Shown: positions 38,145 through 48,161, counted from the stretch's first letter. The stretch is DNA of 64,000 nucleotides from Shewanella psychrotolerans (GCF_019457595.1 NZ_CP080419.1:3162001-3226000); one strand, 5' to 3'. Notes: a model not told the origin generated them from the sequence alone. A program made the numbers and translations.

Positions 38145-38617
38145 ATCCACAAGCACTACGTTATGAAGGAAAGATAATGCGTCGCGTTCCTGCTAAATGA
38201 GATAGATTTCAAACAAATGCTATCGCATTGAGCTAGCGCAGATTTATTACAGAAATGCGATCGCAATCACGCTGGTCGGGCGCATTTTACCGTAAATATT
38301 TAGTTATCGCTATGAAAAATACGGGCGTTTTAAAAGGCTGCTTGGGTTTTTGGCGGTGCGGAGTAGATCACAGTTCTGAGGATTTTTATGATTTAGATAA
38401 ACCAAAATTAATTTAGTCCCCTGTCCTAGCAGGGTTATATCGATTTTATAAGTTTATAATAGATTTTTTTGAGGGTGATTTTCATCCAATATCAGCAATA
38501 ACTGTTAGCGCAAAAAACAAACAAAAAATGCATTTGTTCGACTAAAGTTTAATCATCAATATCAGTGGATAGCGACAAAAAAAGCAGCCTAAGCTGCTTT
38601 TTTAATCCTAACGAACA
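38145..38617. other. nqr upstream region
   Basis: This roughly 430-base A/T-rich gap must hold the nqr operon promoter. It contains a short palindrome, TGCGATCGCA, around 38256-38265. I could not choose a promoter with confidence, and no coding frame is evident. The luxS terminator lies at its right end. Confidence 0.5.
38577..38603 (-). terminator. Terminator after luxS
   Basis: AAAAAGCAGC-ctaa-GCTGCTTTTTT lies 15 bases past the luxS stop. Confidence 0.88.
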
Positions 38618-39127
38618 TTAAAGTCCTTTTAAGATCTCATCGCTCAATTTCAAATCATCATTCTTATTCACATGAACACCTGCCGCGATAATGTTCTTGG
38701 CAATATCTTTGGCTTGATCGAGTGAATGCATCTCATAAGTACCACATTGATACTCATTAAGCTCTGGGATCTCTGACTGCTGTTTAACTTTAAGTACATC
38801 TTCCATCGCTGCCAGCCAACTTTCGGCAACTAATGATTCTGTTGGCGTACCGATTAGGCTCATGTAAAAACCGGTGCGACATCCCATTGGTGAAATATCG
38901 ATAATTTCAACGCTATCGCTATTAAGGTGATCACGCATAAATCCCGCGAAAAGATGCTCAAGGGTATGAATACCACGCTCGCTCAAAATATCTTGATTGG
39001 GAACACAGAAGCGAAGATCAAAAACCGTAATTTTGTCGCCACTCGGTGTGGTCATGGTTTTAGCGACACGCACAGCAGGGGCGTTCATACGGGTATGGTC
39101 AACGGTGAAGCTATCAAGTAACGGCAT
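38618..39127 (-). CDS. luxS: S-ribosylhomocysteine lyase (AI-2 synthase)
   Basis: LuxS splits S-ribosylhomocysteine into homocysteine and DPD, the precursor of autoinducer-2, as part of the activated methyl cycle. The ATG at 39127 has GGGAGA upstream and gives 169 residues beginning [14 protein letters not shown]. An ATG ten codons further out would precede the ribosome site. The metal site is intact: [15 protein letters not shown] (His, His) and the cysteine in the [10 protein letters not shown] region. The second Cys in MGCRTGFYM is the catalytic one. It is monocistronic. Confidence 0.97.
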   Translation of the reverse strand: MPLLDSFTVDHTRMNAPAVRVAKTMTTPSGDKITVFDLRFCVPNQDILSERGIHTLEHLFAGFMRDHLNSDSVEIIDISPMGCRTGFYMSLIGTPTESLVAESWLAAMEDVLKVKQQSEIPELNEYQCGTYEMHSLDQAKDIAKNIIAAGVHVNKNDDLKLSDEILKGL

Positions 39128-39357
39128 TGCTCTATTCTCCCTGATTTGCAGCAACAATGAATAGCAAAACCATTCAGCGCCACAAAGCTAAAATCTGGTA
39201 AAATGACACACTGACTGGCGTCATTATTAAATGCCTAATGAAGAAGGCTTGCCTAATATGCGACAGTGTCGAAGCGATGTAAAGCGTACTTAATATCCGT
39301 AGCATTGAATGACTCGCTGCGACGAGAAATTGGCCAGACTGACAAAAAATAGAAAAC

Positions 39358-39388
39358 AAAAAAACCACAGATGATTTCTGTGGTTTTA
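39358..39388 (-). terminator. Terminator after bolA
   Basis: CCACAGA-tgatt-TCTGTGG with a long T run on the minus strand lies about 30 bases past the bolA stop. Confidence 0.85.
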
Positions 39389-39414
39389 GTATAAATGACC
39401 ATCGCTAATACAGC

Positions 39415-39720
39415 TTAACCGCGACACTTAGGTGACGATGGAATTTCCACTTCCGCTTGCCACTCAGTTGGCGTAAAAGTGTGCATCGAAAGCGCATGCA
39501 TACCATTAGCAAACTCATCGGCTAAAAGCTCATTGATCATGCGGTGCCTGCCGATCAAACGCTTACCGTCGAAAGCCTCACTTACTACGATAACCTTAAA
39601 ATGCGTCTCTGAATTTGGTGGCACATGATGATTATCACTTTCATTTATCACTTCTAAATGAACGGGTGATAATCCCGCAGTTAGCTTTTCAATAATGATC
39701 TGTTCTACTGACATATACAT
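39415..39720 (-). CDS. bolA: BolA family protein
   Basis: BolA is a small protein that pairs with monothiol glutaredoxins to handle iron-sulphur clusters and, in E. coli, also affects cell shape genes under stress. The 101-residue protein shows the BolA core HLEVINESDNHHVPPNSETHFKVIVVSEAF, the helix-turn region LIGRHRMINELLADEF and the conserved HALSMHTFTPTEW. Length and motifs fit BolA rather than IbaG/YrbA. Two Met codons lie at the start (residues 1 and 3). In E. coli it neighbours yajG and ampG, both of which occur 5-7 kb away here. Confidence 0.95.
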   Translation of the reverse strand: MYMSVEQIIIEKLTAGLSPVHLEVINESDNHHVPPNSETHFKVIVVSEAFDGKRLIGRHRMINELLADEFANGMHALSMHTFTPTEWQAEVEIPSSPKCRG

Positions 39721-39784
39721 TGTCTCTTTATGAGTACAAGAATGATGGCGGCAGATTACTGCGGTGACGTTAAAAGGTCAACTA

Positions 39785-40288
39785 TCACACCAAGCTGACT
39801 CTCGCATCCTTTGACACACCTTCCAATAACTCAACCACACTTTCATTACTCACTTCATCTGGCACGGCAATAGCGAGTTTGGAAGAAAACACCGTTTGAC
39901 CAATCGTCGATACGTGCATTCGATTGAACTCCATATGTTCAATCTCTAAGTTTAAGTTTGACAATAGATCGACAATTTCACGCGTCAGGCCAGGACGATC
40001 AGAACAATCCACATTAAGCCGCATGCTACGTGTATGCTCGTTATACACCTCACCTTTAGCACCATAACTAAATTGTAGCGTTGGAAACTGGGTCGAATAC
40101 TGTTGTTTTAACGATTCGACACTCTCATCTTCGATGGCGACTTTCATCATAGCGGCAAAAAGGTTATCTATTTTAATCACTTTACTAGTTAACCATTCCC
40201 CACCTGCTTCGCGAGTCAAACTAGCCAAGGCTTTAATGACACCTGGGGTAACGCTTCCTACCACTGTCGTAATGAACATCTTTTTCAT
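39785..40288 (-). CDS. Double ACT-domain protein, GcvR-like
   Basis: The ATG at 40288, with AAGGAG upstream, gives 167 residues beginning MKKMFITTVVGSVTPGVIKAL. The protein consists of two ACT domains: the first at about residues 3-75, the second at about 90-165, opening LNVDCSDRPGLTREIVDLLSN. That is the layout of GcvR, which senses glycine and inhibits the activator GcvA in E. coli. No DNA-binding domain is present. Identity as an orthologue of GcvR is not proven, since several stand-alone double-ACT families look alike. Confidence 0.75.
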   Translation of the reverse strand: MKKMFITTVVGSVTPGVIKALASLTREAGGEWLTSKVIKIDNLFAAMMKVAIEDESVESLKQQYSTQFPTLQFSYGAKGEVYNEHTRSMRLNVDCSDRPGLTREIVDLLSNLNLEIEHMEFNRMHVSTIGQTVFSSKLAIAVPDEVSNESVVELLEGVSKDARVSLV

Positions 40289-40389
40289 ATTTGACTCCTT
40301 AGATGATAATCTCAAACTGATTTGAGCATAAATCATTCGTTTCCCTGAGAGTGAGAGCTAGATAACAAAAGTTACCGCCCAAGATTTAA

Positions 40390-41028
40390 CTAAATTTGAT
40401 GGAATCGAGGAATGAGTTCCCTATAGGTATAGTTTAGTCGACTTTGGCTTACGCCCATACGTTTTGGCACACTATGCTCCCAATCATCCTGCATCGGCCA
40501 ATGCATTATCAGCAAGTCACCACTATTTAAGATGATTTCTATTTTCTCTTTAGTCTGCTTATGGCGTATATGGAAAGCTCGGCTTGCGCCAAGAGTGATA
40601 GAGGCAATATCTGACCTTGGCGCAATCTCAGGTTCGTCATCGCTGTGCCAGCCCATCGATTGCTGGCCATTTTGATAACAATTAACCAATACGCCATTAC
40701 TGCTTAGCCCCCAATCTCTAGCCAGTTTATCTCGCAATCTCATGGCATATTTAGGCCAAGGTAGCGCTTGAATAAACAAACCAGAATAGAGATAGTCGCA
40801 GCCTTCATCGCCAAACCAAACTTGACTACGCGGAATAACATGAGATCTACCGTAAACCTTGATGCTTGGTCTGGAAAACGGATACGTTTCGGCCTCGGTC
40901 AGCAATGCTTGCTGCTGACGTACGGTCAAATACCCTTCGACTAAAGTCAATGGGGCGGCAATTAATGACTGTTTATCTGGGTGTTGCTCATCGAAATCTA
41001 AACTAGGCTGCTCCACTCTCCCCCCCAT
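40390..41028 (-). CDS. AlkB-family 2-oxoglutarate/Fe(II) dioxygenase
   Basis: This is a predicted DNA or RNA demethylase that removes alkyl groups by oxidation. The 212-residue protein has the iron ligands His and Asp in GWHSDDEPEI (near residues 127-129) and His in WEHSVPK (near 183). It also has the 2-oxoglutarate-binding motif RLNYTYR (RxNxTxR) near 195-201. The substrate loop VPRSQVWFGD-like (VIPRSQVWFGDEG) resembles the ALKBH2/3 group rather than E. coli AlkB itself. It is divergent from rlmG. No Ada box or LexA box was seen. Confidence 0.9.
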   Translation of the reverse strand: MGGRVEQPSLDFDEQHPDKQSLIAAPLTLVEGYLTVRQQQALLTEAETYPFSRPSIKVYGRSHVIPRSQVWFGDEGCDYLYSGLFIQALPWPKYAMRLRDKLARDWGLSSNGVLVNCYQNGQQSMGWHSDDEPEIAPRSDIASITLGASRAFHIRHKQTKEKIEIILNSGDLLIMHWPMQDDWEHSVPKRMGVSQSRLNYTYRELIPRFHQI

Positions 41029-41255
41029 AAATGATAATCGGTTGTACTCAAGGAGACTTCATCCCCCGTTCTAGTTAAGTCCGATGCTACTTAGCACCGA
41101 CTCTAGCTCAATCCCAGCCCGAGCGTAAGAGTCGCTCACCCCTCTGTAACACACTAAGACCCACCCATAACCGATGATTTGCTCAATGCACTTGCTATAC
41201 CTAATGGGCTAAATCTGCGATAATCGCGCCCCAAATTCCAAGTAACAGTGCAGTT

Positions 41256-42419
41256 ATGACAACTCAATTCTCCGTCGCCGATATCGAACTTGAACTTTAT
41301 CGTTATCCCGCTAAGCAGGAATCTAACCTGCAAGCTTGGGATGCCGCTGACGAACATTTGATTAAACATCTTAAGGAGAGCCAACAAGCTCCTGTCAGCA
41401 CTGCCATTATCAATGACAGCTTCGGCGCATTAAGCGCGGCGCTAACCAAGCACAATCCTGATTGGCCACTGATTATTGAAACCGATGCTAAAACCAGCCA
41501 GCTTGGTATCAAGCAGAATCTGCAACATAATCAGCTTAGCAGTGACAATATCCAGTGGTGCAATAGCCGTGACTTATTGCCGCAATCGATTGAACTGGTG
41601 TTGATGAAGCTGCCTAAAAACCTTAACTACTTTGCGCATCAACTGGATAGGCTTTCTCAAGTATTGCCCAAAGGCACCGTTATCTATATTGGCGCAAAAG
41701 CGAAATCGATCAATAAGTCACTACTTGAATTACTCGCTAAACATTTAGGCACGGCAACCGCGAGCCTAACATGGAAAAAGACCCGAGTGATCACTTGCAT
41801 TAGCGACGGTATTGTTCGTGAGCTTCCGGCTGAAACTTGTTGGACTGTTCCTGAGTATCAATTGACTATCAGTAATTTAAGCAATGTTTTTGCCGCCAAC
41901 AAGCTCGATATTGGCGCGAGAATAATGCTAGAAAATATGCCAAAAGGCGAGTTTAGTTCAATTGTTGATCTGGGCTGCGGTAATGGCATTTTAGGCCTAA
42001 GAGCCAAGCAGCTTTACCCTACCGCAACGATTCACTTTGTCGATGACTCTGAGATGGCAATTGCTTCGGCACGACAAAATTGGCAGCTTAATCAACTCGA
42101 TAATCCTAGTCTTGAAGGCGAACAAGCCACATTTCATTGGGATGATTGCTTAACTCATTTAAACGACGAGGTTTACCCCGATCTGGTGCTATGTAATCCC
42201 CCATTTCACCAAGGTGAGGCCATCACAGACCATATCGCATGGCAGATGTTTTTAGATGCATTTAGAAAGCTTAACGAAGGCGGGATTTTGCATGTGGTCG
42301 GCAACAGACACCTTGCCTACCATGTCAAACTGAAACGAATTTTTAAAAACTGCACCACGGTAGCCTCCAACGGTAAGTTCGTTATTCTACAAGCACGAAA
42401 AATGCCCAAAAGTAGTTAA
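41256..42419 (+). CDS. rlmG: 23S rRNA m2G1835 methyltransferase
   Basis: RlmG methylates the exocyclic amine of G1835 in 23S rRNA using SAM. The 387-residue protein has two Rossmann-like methyltransferase domains. The N-terminal one (about 1-190) has lost its SAM motifs. The C-terminal one carries [16 protein letters not shown] near residue 240 and the N-methyltransferase motif [14 protein letters not shown] near 310. Length and architecture match E. coli RlmG/YgjO. The gene is monocistronic and convergent with the hydroxylase gene. Confidence 0.95.
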   Translation: MTTQFSVADIELELYRYPAKQESNLQAWDAADEHLIKHLKESQQAPVSTAIINDSFGALSAALTKHNPDWPLIIETDAKTSQLGIKQNLQHNQLSSDNIQWCNSRDLLPQSIELVLMKLPKNLNYFAHQLDRLSQVLPKGTVIYIGAKAKSINKSLLELLAKHLGTATASLTWKKTRVITCISDGIVRELPAETCWTVPEYQLTISNLSNVFAANKLDIGARIMLENMPKGEFSSIVDLGCGNGILGLRAKQLYPTATIHFVDDSEMAIASARQNWQLNQLDNPSLEGEQATFHWDDCLTHLNDEVYPDLVLCNPPFHQGEAITDHIAWQMFLDAFRKLNEGGILHVVGNRHLAYHVKLKRIFKNCTTVASNGKFVILQARKMPKSS

Positions 42420-42500
42420 CAGTGTCGCCTAAACGCAGTTAACCAGATTAAAGTGCGAGTCGGTGAAATCCCGCCCCATGCATAAGCAACCCTCCACCAA

Positions 42501-43421
42501 TCATACCATCTTGGTGGTATTCGCTGAGTGCTGGGTTTCACTGCGCTGATTTACAACTTCTGGTTTGGTATCATTAGCACTTGGCGGTGCAAACAGCAGT
42601 TGCCATCGCTGCTTAAAACTCAGTCCTTTAGCAGACACTTCGCTAAACATATCTCGCCACTCGCAAAAAGTGACCACCAAAGGATTAAAGCTATTCACAG
42701 GCTTAGTGATCCCATACACCACAGTCTCTTCCTCCTCGACATAAGTGCCGAATAGACGATCCCAAATAATCAGCACTCCCGCATAATTCTTATCGATATA
42801 CTGTGGATTACATCCATGATGCACCCTGTGATGTGATGGTGTGTTAAAGCTCCACTCTAACGGTCCTAAACGATCGACGGCTTGAGTATGAACAAAGAAT
42901 TGCAGTCCCAAATTAAGTAACACGGAAAAGACAACCCAGTTTGGGTCGAAACCAATTATCACCAATGGCAACCAAAACAGCCACATACCCGCCAGTGGAT
43001 ACATTAAGCTTTGGCGAAAAGCCGTGCTGAAATTCATCTTCTCAGAACTGTGGTGCGCCACATGAGCAGCCCACATCCAGCGAACGCGATGACTGGCACG
43101 GTGAAACCAGTAATAACAAAAGTCTTGAGCTATCAGTAGCATGATAAAACTGAGGGCGTCCATTTCGATATCAAACAAACGCCAGCCAAACACCATTAAA
43201 TAGATATTGGCCACCAGCAAACCCGCAACAATATCGGCAACTTGATGCATGCCCGCTAGGGTAAAATTACACAATACCTCTGGCAGATGATAACGTGCCG
43301 TTTGTGGCAATCTCCCCCCCTTATCGCCGAGATACCATTCAAGCAAAATACAGATCAAGAAAACGGGTGCTAACACCAAAAGTAAAACTTCTGGGTTCGA
43401 AATGAGTGAATTAAAATCCAT
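42501..43421 (-). CDS. Sterol desaturase/fatty-acid hydroxylase family membrane protein
   Basis: This is a 306-residue integral membrane di-iron oxygenase. About five hydrophobic segments surround the eight-histidine cluster seen as HRASHR (near residue 105), HVAHHSSE (near 120) and HHRVHHG (near 198), spaced as in the family. Members hydroxylate or desaturate lipids; the bacterial substrates are mostly unknown, with ornithine lipids, ether lipids and carotenoids among known cases. The C-terminal ~35 residues are polar. It lies next to a DUF2804 gene with the same orientation, 55 bases apart, so the two may be co-transcribed. Confidence 0.88.
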   Translation of the reverse strand: MDFNSLISNPEVLLLVLAPVFLICILLEWYLGDKGGRLPQTARYHLPEVLCNFTLAGMHQVADIVAGLLVANIYLMVFGWRLFDIEMDALSFIMLLIAQDFCYYWFHRASHRVRWMWAAHVAHHSSEKMNFSTAFRQSLMYPLAGMWLFWLPLVIIGFDPNWVVFSVLLNLGLQFFVHTQAVDRLGPLEWSFNTPSHHRVHHGCNPQYIDKNYAGVLIIWDRLFGTYVEEEETVVYGITKPVNSFNPLVVTFCEWRDMFSEVSAKGLSFKQRWQLLFAPPSANDTKPEVVNQRSETQHSANTTKMV

Positions 43422-43475
43422 CTTTTATGCCTGTATTATCCTTTGAATACGCTGACCAATATCGCATGCAACGCG

Positions 43476-44558
43476 CTACCAGCGTGCAAAGTGATCTTCT
43501 GTTAAACCTAATACTTGCTTAAGCTGATGCTTAACACCGTCACTATCGATGATAAATCCATCGAAATAACCAATAAACTGCCTAAAATTGCTCTTAATTA
43601 GCCAAAGGTTGAGCTTTTCTTGACGGCAATTTCTCGGGTGGAAATTCAGTTCGACCTCGCCATTGTCAGAGTAAATACGCCAAACCGACTCATTAACCAT
43701 AGGTACGTCTCTAGAAAATTCAAAATGTACCGGCCCTAGAAGATGCCGAGCGCCATCAACCCAAAACACATTTTCATTACAACCAGTTTCGTTAACCCCC
43801 GCAGCGAGATTTAGGCCAATCACCTTGTTATCCACGTTGGCATTAATACTCGCCCAACGCCAACTGGTTTCACGGCGCATATAACCAGCAGAATAATCAT
43901 ATCCAGCCAACGCATGATTAAGGGGCTGAGATTCATGGTTTACCACTAAGCTACCTTTGAGCTTTAAGCCATTATGTTTTTGAGTGTAAGTCCATCCGCT
44001 ATAGCCAGTCGGATTACACATCGCCATTGGCAAACTTAGCGCATGAGGAAGTAACTCCAGCTCGGCATTTATCTGCGGCGTATTCAATACCAACTGCCAT
44101 AGGCCATCGACAATATTAAACTTAATTGCGCCTTTTCTATTGCTTATCTCAGCCTTCCCCGAACTTGGCGACGCAGACATCTGATATCCCATCCCCAAAG
44201 GTTTTAGCCAAGTGCTCTCGACCAAGCGATTGGCTTTAATATCGTAGAGATAACAAAATGCGCTACCCACATAGCGAATATCAGCAATGGCGACCCCAAT
44301 AACAAACCTCGGAGTGACTATCGACACAAACTGAAACTGTTTGAAATGAAAATAGTGTTCCATCGCGCTGGCTGGCTTATCCATCACATTTGTATAATTA
44401 AAATGCTCCAATCCCAATGATTTTACTGGCCCATCAAAGTGGCCAAATAGCACTTTACCTGACGGCAAGATAAGGCTTTCTGGCGCCAGATTAATATCTA
44501 ATTGAGTGATTTTATTTGCAGTCATCATAGCGTCAGATACAACCTCGGTAATGTTCAC
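43476..44558 (-). CDS. DUF2804 domain-containing protein
   Basis: The 360-residue protein fits the DUF2804 family, which has no established function. Visible hallmarks are the glycine/aspartate-rich opening LPSGKVLFGHFDGPVKSL, repeated beta-strand patterns, CNPTGYSGWTYTQKHNGLKLKG in the middle, and HPRNCRQEKLNLWLIKSNFRQFIGYFDGF near the end. No signal peptide or membrane helix is seen, so it is probably cytoplasmic. It sits upstream of the membrane hydroxylase gene, and a role in the same lipid-related process is only a neighbourhood inference. Confidence 0.8.
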   Translation of the reverse strand: MNITEVVSDAMMTANKITQLDINLAPESLILPSGKVLFGHFDGPVKSLGLEHFNYTNVMDKPASAMEHYFHFKQFQFVSIVTPRFVIGVAIADIRYVGSAFCYLYDIKANRLVESTWLKPLGMGYQMSASPSSGKAEISNRKGAIKFNIVDGLWQLVLNTPQINAELELLPHALSLPMAMCNPTGYSGWTYTQKHNGLKLKGSLVVNHESQPLNHALAGYDYSAGYMRRETSWRWASINANVDNKVIGLNLAAGVNETGCNENVFWVDGARHLLGPVHFEFSRDVPMVNESVWRIYSDNGEVELNFHPRNCRQEKLNLWLIKSNFRQFIGYFDGFIIDSDGVKHQLKQVLGLTEDHFARW

Positions 44559-44824
44559 GATTAGAGATGAATAAGGCCAGTGTTGAAGCCGTCAAAGCTC
44601 AGCCAAGTTCCCGTTTTATTTTAAATTTTTACTCTAACGCTTTATCTAACAAGTTTAAAGCTTGCGGCGCAACAATCTGTTAACAAAAATCTAAGCTAAC
44701 GATTAGAATTCGCTAAGCGCACAATACCAATAGTATAGGGACAATAAACTCAATATGAGCTGGGCTGGAAACATCATCAAGTTCTGGTATGCTGATGCCA
44801 CCTTTTGACCGCATATAAGATCTC

Positions 44825-45394
44825 ATGAAACGTTTTATTCCACTTATGATTAGTGCAGTTGCTCTCATTGGTTGTGCCAGCCATACGCCTACTCATATGG
44901 CGCTAGACCCACAGTTACCATCGATAACGGTTCAAGGCCTAGCTTCTGCCCCGATCGCTATCGAAATGCTCGACACCCGATCGGCGAATTTTGTTGCCAG
45001 ATTTAATCAAAAAGATGATGCAGCAAGATTAGTTAGTCCCTCTGAAGCACCTCGCCAGCAGCTAGAGCAAGTGTTTAGACAGGGATTTACTAAAGCAGGG
45101 TATAGCATCGACCCTAGTTCTGCTCATCACCTGCAATTTCAATTGGAGAAACTGCTCACCGACGTCAATGAAACCACCTTAGGTTATGAAGCGAGCAACG
45201 ATATCATTATTAATGTGATTGCCAGTAATGAGACAAAAACCTTTACTAAGCGATATACCGGTCGCAACGTGGTGTCAGGCCCATTTAGTGCAGATTTCGC
45301 CACATTAGAGTTAGCGATGAATAATCTACTCGATGATCTCACCGGGAAAATCATTAACGATCCTGAGCTCAACCAGTTTATACAACAAAAATGA
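44825..45394 (+). CDS. yajG: YajG family lipoprotein
   Basis: The 189-residue protein has a lipoprotein signal peptide ending in a lipobox (ALIGC, Cys17). The body has the YajG pattern (IAIEMLDTRSANFVARF, then LEQVFRQGFTKAGYSID and LTDVNETTLGYEASNDI). The function of YajG is unknown; it is envelope-located. In E. coli yajG lies between ampG and bolA, and here the AmpG-type permease gene is two genes downstream, supporting the call. It is followed after 19 bases by the cyclophilin gene and probably forms an operon with it. Confidence 0.88.
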   Translation: MKRFIPLMISAVALIGCASHTPTHMALDPQLPSITVQGLASAPIAIEMLDTRSANFVARFNQKDDAARLVSPSEAPRQQLEQVFRQGFTKAGYSIDPSSAHHLQFQLEKLLTDVNETTLGYEASNDIIINVIASNETKTFTKRYTGRNVVSGPFSADFATLELAMNNLLDDLTGKIINDPELNQFIQQK

Positions 45395-45413
45395 TATTTA
45401 GTAAGGAGACCAG

Positions 45414-45998
45414 ATGAAACATTGGATATGCTTTTTCATCATGCTATCGATAAGCACCTTAGCCCATGCTGTCGACATTCAAAGTGATACCATTTACCCC
45501 AAGGTAAAGCTCGAAACCACCATGGGCAACATCATCGTTGAGCTCGACCGTAAAAGAGCGCCGATCACTGTCGATAATTTCCTGACCTATGTGGTCAAAG
45601 GTCATTATGACAACACTCTATTTCATCGCGTCATCCCTGAGTTTGTAGTTCAAGGCGGTGGGCTTACCCCTAAATTGGAAGAAAAGCCCACAGATAAACC
45701 TATCATTAACGAATCAGGTAATGGTTTGAGTAATGGCCTAGGGACTATAGCGATGGCTCGTGAAAATGATCCTCACTCAGCAACGGCACAGTTTTACTTT
45801 AATGTCGGCGATAATACGCGCTTAGATCCGTCGAAGCGACGCTGGGGATATGCCGTTTTTGGTGAAGTTATTGAAGGCATGGAAGTATTAGAAGCCATGT
45901 CGATGGTCGAAACTCAGATCAACACTAAACTTGGCTGGCCTGATTTCCCTGTAAAAGAGATTATCTTAACTAAGGCAACCTTGCTGCCGCGAGAATAA
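45414..45998 (+). CDS. Periplasmic cyclophilin-type peptidyl-prolyl isomerase
   Basis: This is a prolyl isomerase of the cyclophilin family with a signal peptide (residues 1-19, ending STLAHA), hence periplasmic like PpiA. The 194-residue protein has the active-site segments LFHRVIPEFVVQGGG (Arg, Phe, Gln) near residue 65, SATAQFYFNVGDN near 123, and WGYAVFGEVIEGMEVLEAM near 145. The spacing suggests co-transcription with yajG. Length is normal for bacterial cyclophilins of this group. Confidence 0.92.
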   Translation: MKHWICFFIMLSISTLAHAVDIQSDTIYPKVKLETTMGNIIVELDRKRAPITVDNFLTYVVKGHYDNTLFHRVIPEFVVQGGGLTPKLEEKPTDKPIINESGNGLSNGLGTIAMARENDPHSATAQFYFNVGDNTRLDPSKRRWGYAVFGEVIEGMEVLEAMSMVETQINTKLGWPDFPVKEIILTKATLLPRE

Positions 45999-46143
45999 AC
46001 GTTAGCCTCTTCACAAAATAACCTAAAATTCTTGGCACTTTCATCAAAGTGCCACAACACTAGAAATGTAAATTTTGCTTTTTAGACTGTAGTCAAAATT
46101 ATCGCCGACTATACTTGTCTGGTAATTAGCAAGGAGGCGAACG

Positions 46144-46476
46144 ATGACCCCAAATGAGTTCATCGATAATAAAGCGCCCCAGCTGGGTCAATACGGGAAA
46201 GCGTTTTTGAATAATCAACTCGATTTCAATGAGATCCAGCTTTACTTATGGGACACCCTCGAAGAGTGGCAACAGTTCAATCATCAGGGTGATGCGCAAA
46301 GTGATATAGAAAAAGTGTTTTGGCACCTGCTCCACGCCTTCGACAAATGGCCAGATTGGACGATACGCGGCAATCAATTTTTGCGAAATCAAATAAACGA
46401 TTGTTGTGATTTTCTAACCTATCAAGGCCCCTGCCCGACAGGCTGTATTGGTCGCAGACCTATCTCTATATACTAA
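46144..46476 (+). CDS. Conserved-looking hypothetical protein, 110 aa
   Basis: The ATG at 46144 follows AAGGAGG by about seven bases, a very strong ribosome site, so this is a real gene. The protein is acidic and rich in aromatic residues (many Trp/Phe in LYLWDTLEEWQQF and FWHLLHAFDKWPDW). It ends in a cysteine cluster (CC, then CPTGC) without a membrane span or signal peptide. I do not recognise a family. The Cys spacing might bind metal, or might be simple redox cysteines. It precedes the AmpG-type permease gene but is separated from it by a terminator. Confidence 0.75.
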   Translation: MTPNEFIDNKAPQLGQYGKAFLNNQLDFNEIQLYLWDTLEEWQQFNHQGDAQSDIEKVFWHLLHAFDKWPDWTIRGNQFLRNQINDCCDFLTYQGPCPTGCIGRRPISIY

Positions 46477-46489
46477 TGCAATAAAAGCC

Positions 46490-46518
46490 AAGCTCGGTCC
46501 TAATGGACTGAGCTTTTT
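46490..46518 (+). terminator. Terminator before the AmpG-type gene
   Basis: AGCTCGGTCC-taat-GGACTGAGCT (one G-U pair) is followed by six T, just after the 110-residue gene. Confidence 0.85.
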
Positions 46519-46591
46519 TATGACTCAGATTTTCTCTTTTTATTTGAGCTCTTAGCGTTTAAGCTAACTCTATCTTTCTTAATACTGTTGT

Positions 46592-48025
46592 ATGTCTGTG
46601 ACCCATCTGTCTCGTGTAAAAGATGCACTTTCTATTTACTGCCACAAGCGGGTGTTGGTGCTATTACTGCTTGGTTTTTCTGCTGGTCTTCCCTTAATGT
46701 TAGTTTTCTCGACCCTCTCCTTTTGGCTAAGAGAAGCGGGAATTGATAGAACGGCGATTGGCTACTTTAGCTGGATAGCGCTTGCCTATGGGATTAAGTG
46801 GGCATGGTCTCCGCTAGTCGACCGCTTATCATTACCCTTTTTCACTCGGTTTTTAGGTCGGCGACGAGGCTGGATGTTATTTGCTCAACTGCTCCTAGTG
46901 GTCGCTATTTTCGGTATGAGTCAGAGCGATCCGGTTAAAGATCTCGAGCGGCTTGCACTATTTGCCTTAATGGTTGCCTTTGCCTCGGCAACACAAGATA
47001 TTGTTATCGATGCATTTCGAATCGATTCCGCCCCTGAAAAGATGCAGGCGGCATTGGCCGCAGCCTATCAAGTGGGTTATCGCAGCGCGATGATTATTGC
47101 CACCGCCGGAGCATTAACCATTGCCGCTTGGGTCGACCCCAATAGCGAGGTCTATGATCTTGCTTCTTGGCAAACCGCCTACTTAGTAATGGCAGGCTTA
47201 ATGTCCGTGGGTATTATCACCACCCTCATGAGCCGAGAACCCGTTGTAGAGAGCAAAGAAGCCGACGCAAAAGAGGCTGAACTCAAACTCGCTCTGTCAA
47301 AAAAGTATCCAAAATTTATCGCAGCAGGGATCTCTTGGCTTTATACCGCCAGCATTTTGCCTTTTATCGACTTTTTTAAACGTTATGGTCGCAGTGCCGT
47401 TTTAATTTTGCTGTTAATCTCCTGCTATCGAATTTCCGACATTGTCATGGGAATTATGGCCAATGTGTTCTATGTCGATATGGGATTCGCCAAATCAGAA
47501 ATTGCCACCATCAGTAAAGTCTATGGGCTAATAATGACCTTAGTTGGCGCAGGTGCAGGAGGAATATTACTCGCTCGCTATGGCACCATGAAAATCCTCT
47601 TCCTAGGCGCCTTTATGGTGGCGGTGACTAACTTACTGTTTGCTTATCAGGCCATGATTGGCTACAACGTGCCCCTATTAACCATGGTGATCTCTATCGA
47701 TAATTTCAGCGCTGGTGTCGCCACCGCGGCCTTTATCGCTTATCTTTCGAGTCTGACCAGTAGTGGCTACAGCGCGACCCAATATGCATTATTATCATCA
47801 ATCATGTTGCTATTCCCTAAATTCGTCGCTGGATTCTCGGGCGCTTATATCGATGCTTTTGGCTATATCAATTTCTTTGTCGGTGCCAGTATCATTGGTT
47901 TCCCGGTGCTAGGCTTGATTGTGCTAGTTCAAAAATATGCCCCACATCCAAGTCATGATATCCGCAATGATAAGTTGGCGACCAACACCAGCGTTGAAGG
48001 CGAAAAGCAAGCACCAAAGGTTTAA
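46592..48025 (+). CDS. ampG: AmpG-type MFS permease (muropeptide transporter family)
   Basis: AmpG imports anhydromuropeptides for cell-wall recycling, and these also signal beta-lactamase induction. The 477-residue protein has 12 or more membrane segments, starting LVLLLLGFSAGLPLMLVFSTLSFWLREAGI, the conserved AmpG opening, followed by YGIKWAWSPLVDR and FLGRRRGW, both hallmarks. DIVIDAFRIDSAP in segment 4-5 is also typical. The nearby yajG and bolA mirror the E. coli ampG neighbourhood. Shewanella often has more than one AmpG-like permease, so exact substrate assignment is tentative. Confidence 0.88.
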   Translation: MSVTHLSRVKDALSIYCHKRVLVLLLLGFSAGLPLMLVFSTLSFWLREAGIDRTAIGYFSWIALAYGIKWAWSPLVDRLSLPFFTRFLGRRRGWMLFAQLLLVVAIFGMSQSDPVKDLERLALFALMVAFASATQDIVIDAFRIDSAPEKMQAALAAAYQVGYRSAMIIATAGALTIAAWVDPNSEVYDLASWQTAYLVMAGLMSVGIITTLMSREPVVESKEADAKEAELKLALSKKYPKFIAAGISWLYTASILPFIDFFKRYGRSAVLILLLISCYRISDIVMGIMANVFYVDMGFAKSEIATISKVYGLIMTLVGAGAGGILLARYGTMKILFLGAFMVAVTNLLFAYQAMIGYNVPLLTMVISIDNFSAGVATAAFIAYLSSLTSSGYSATQYALLSSIMLLFPKFVAGFSGAYIDAFGYINFFVGASIIGFPVLGLIVLVQKYAPHPSHDIRNDKLATNTSVEGEKQAPKV

Positions 48026-48098
48026 TTCCTATTCGCATAACGGCTAACACAACATCTTATACAAGCGTTAGCACAAGGATTAGCACCGCAAAAACAAA

Positions 48099-48130
48099 AA
48101 GCCCCGCTTTATTGAAATAAAACGGGGCTT
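48099..48130. terminator. Bidirectional terminator between ampG and yajQ
   Basis: AAGCCCCG/CGGGGCTT extends through TTTATT/AATAAA (one mismatch) between two convergent genes. Confidence 0.88.
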
Positions 48131-48161
48131 ACAATGTCGCTTAACCTTATTAGATCACAGC

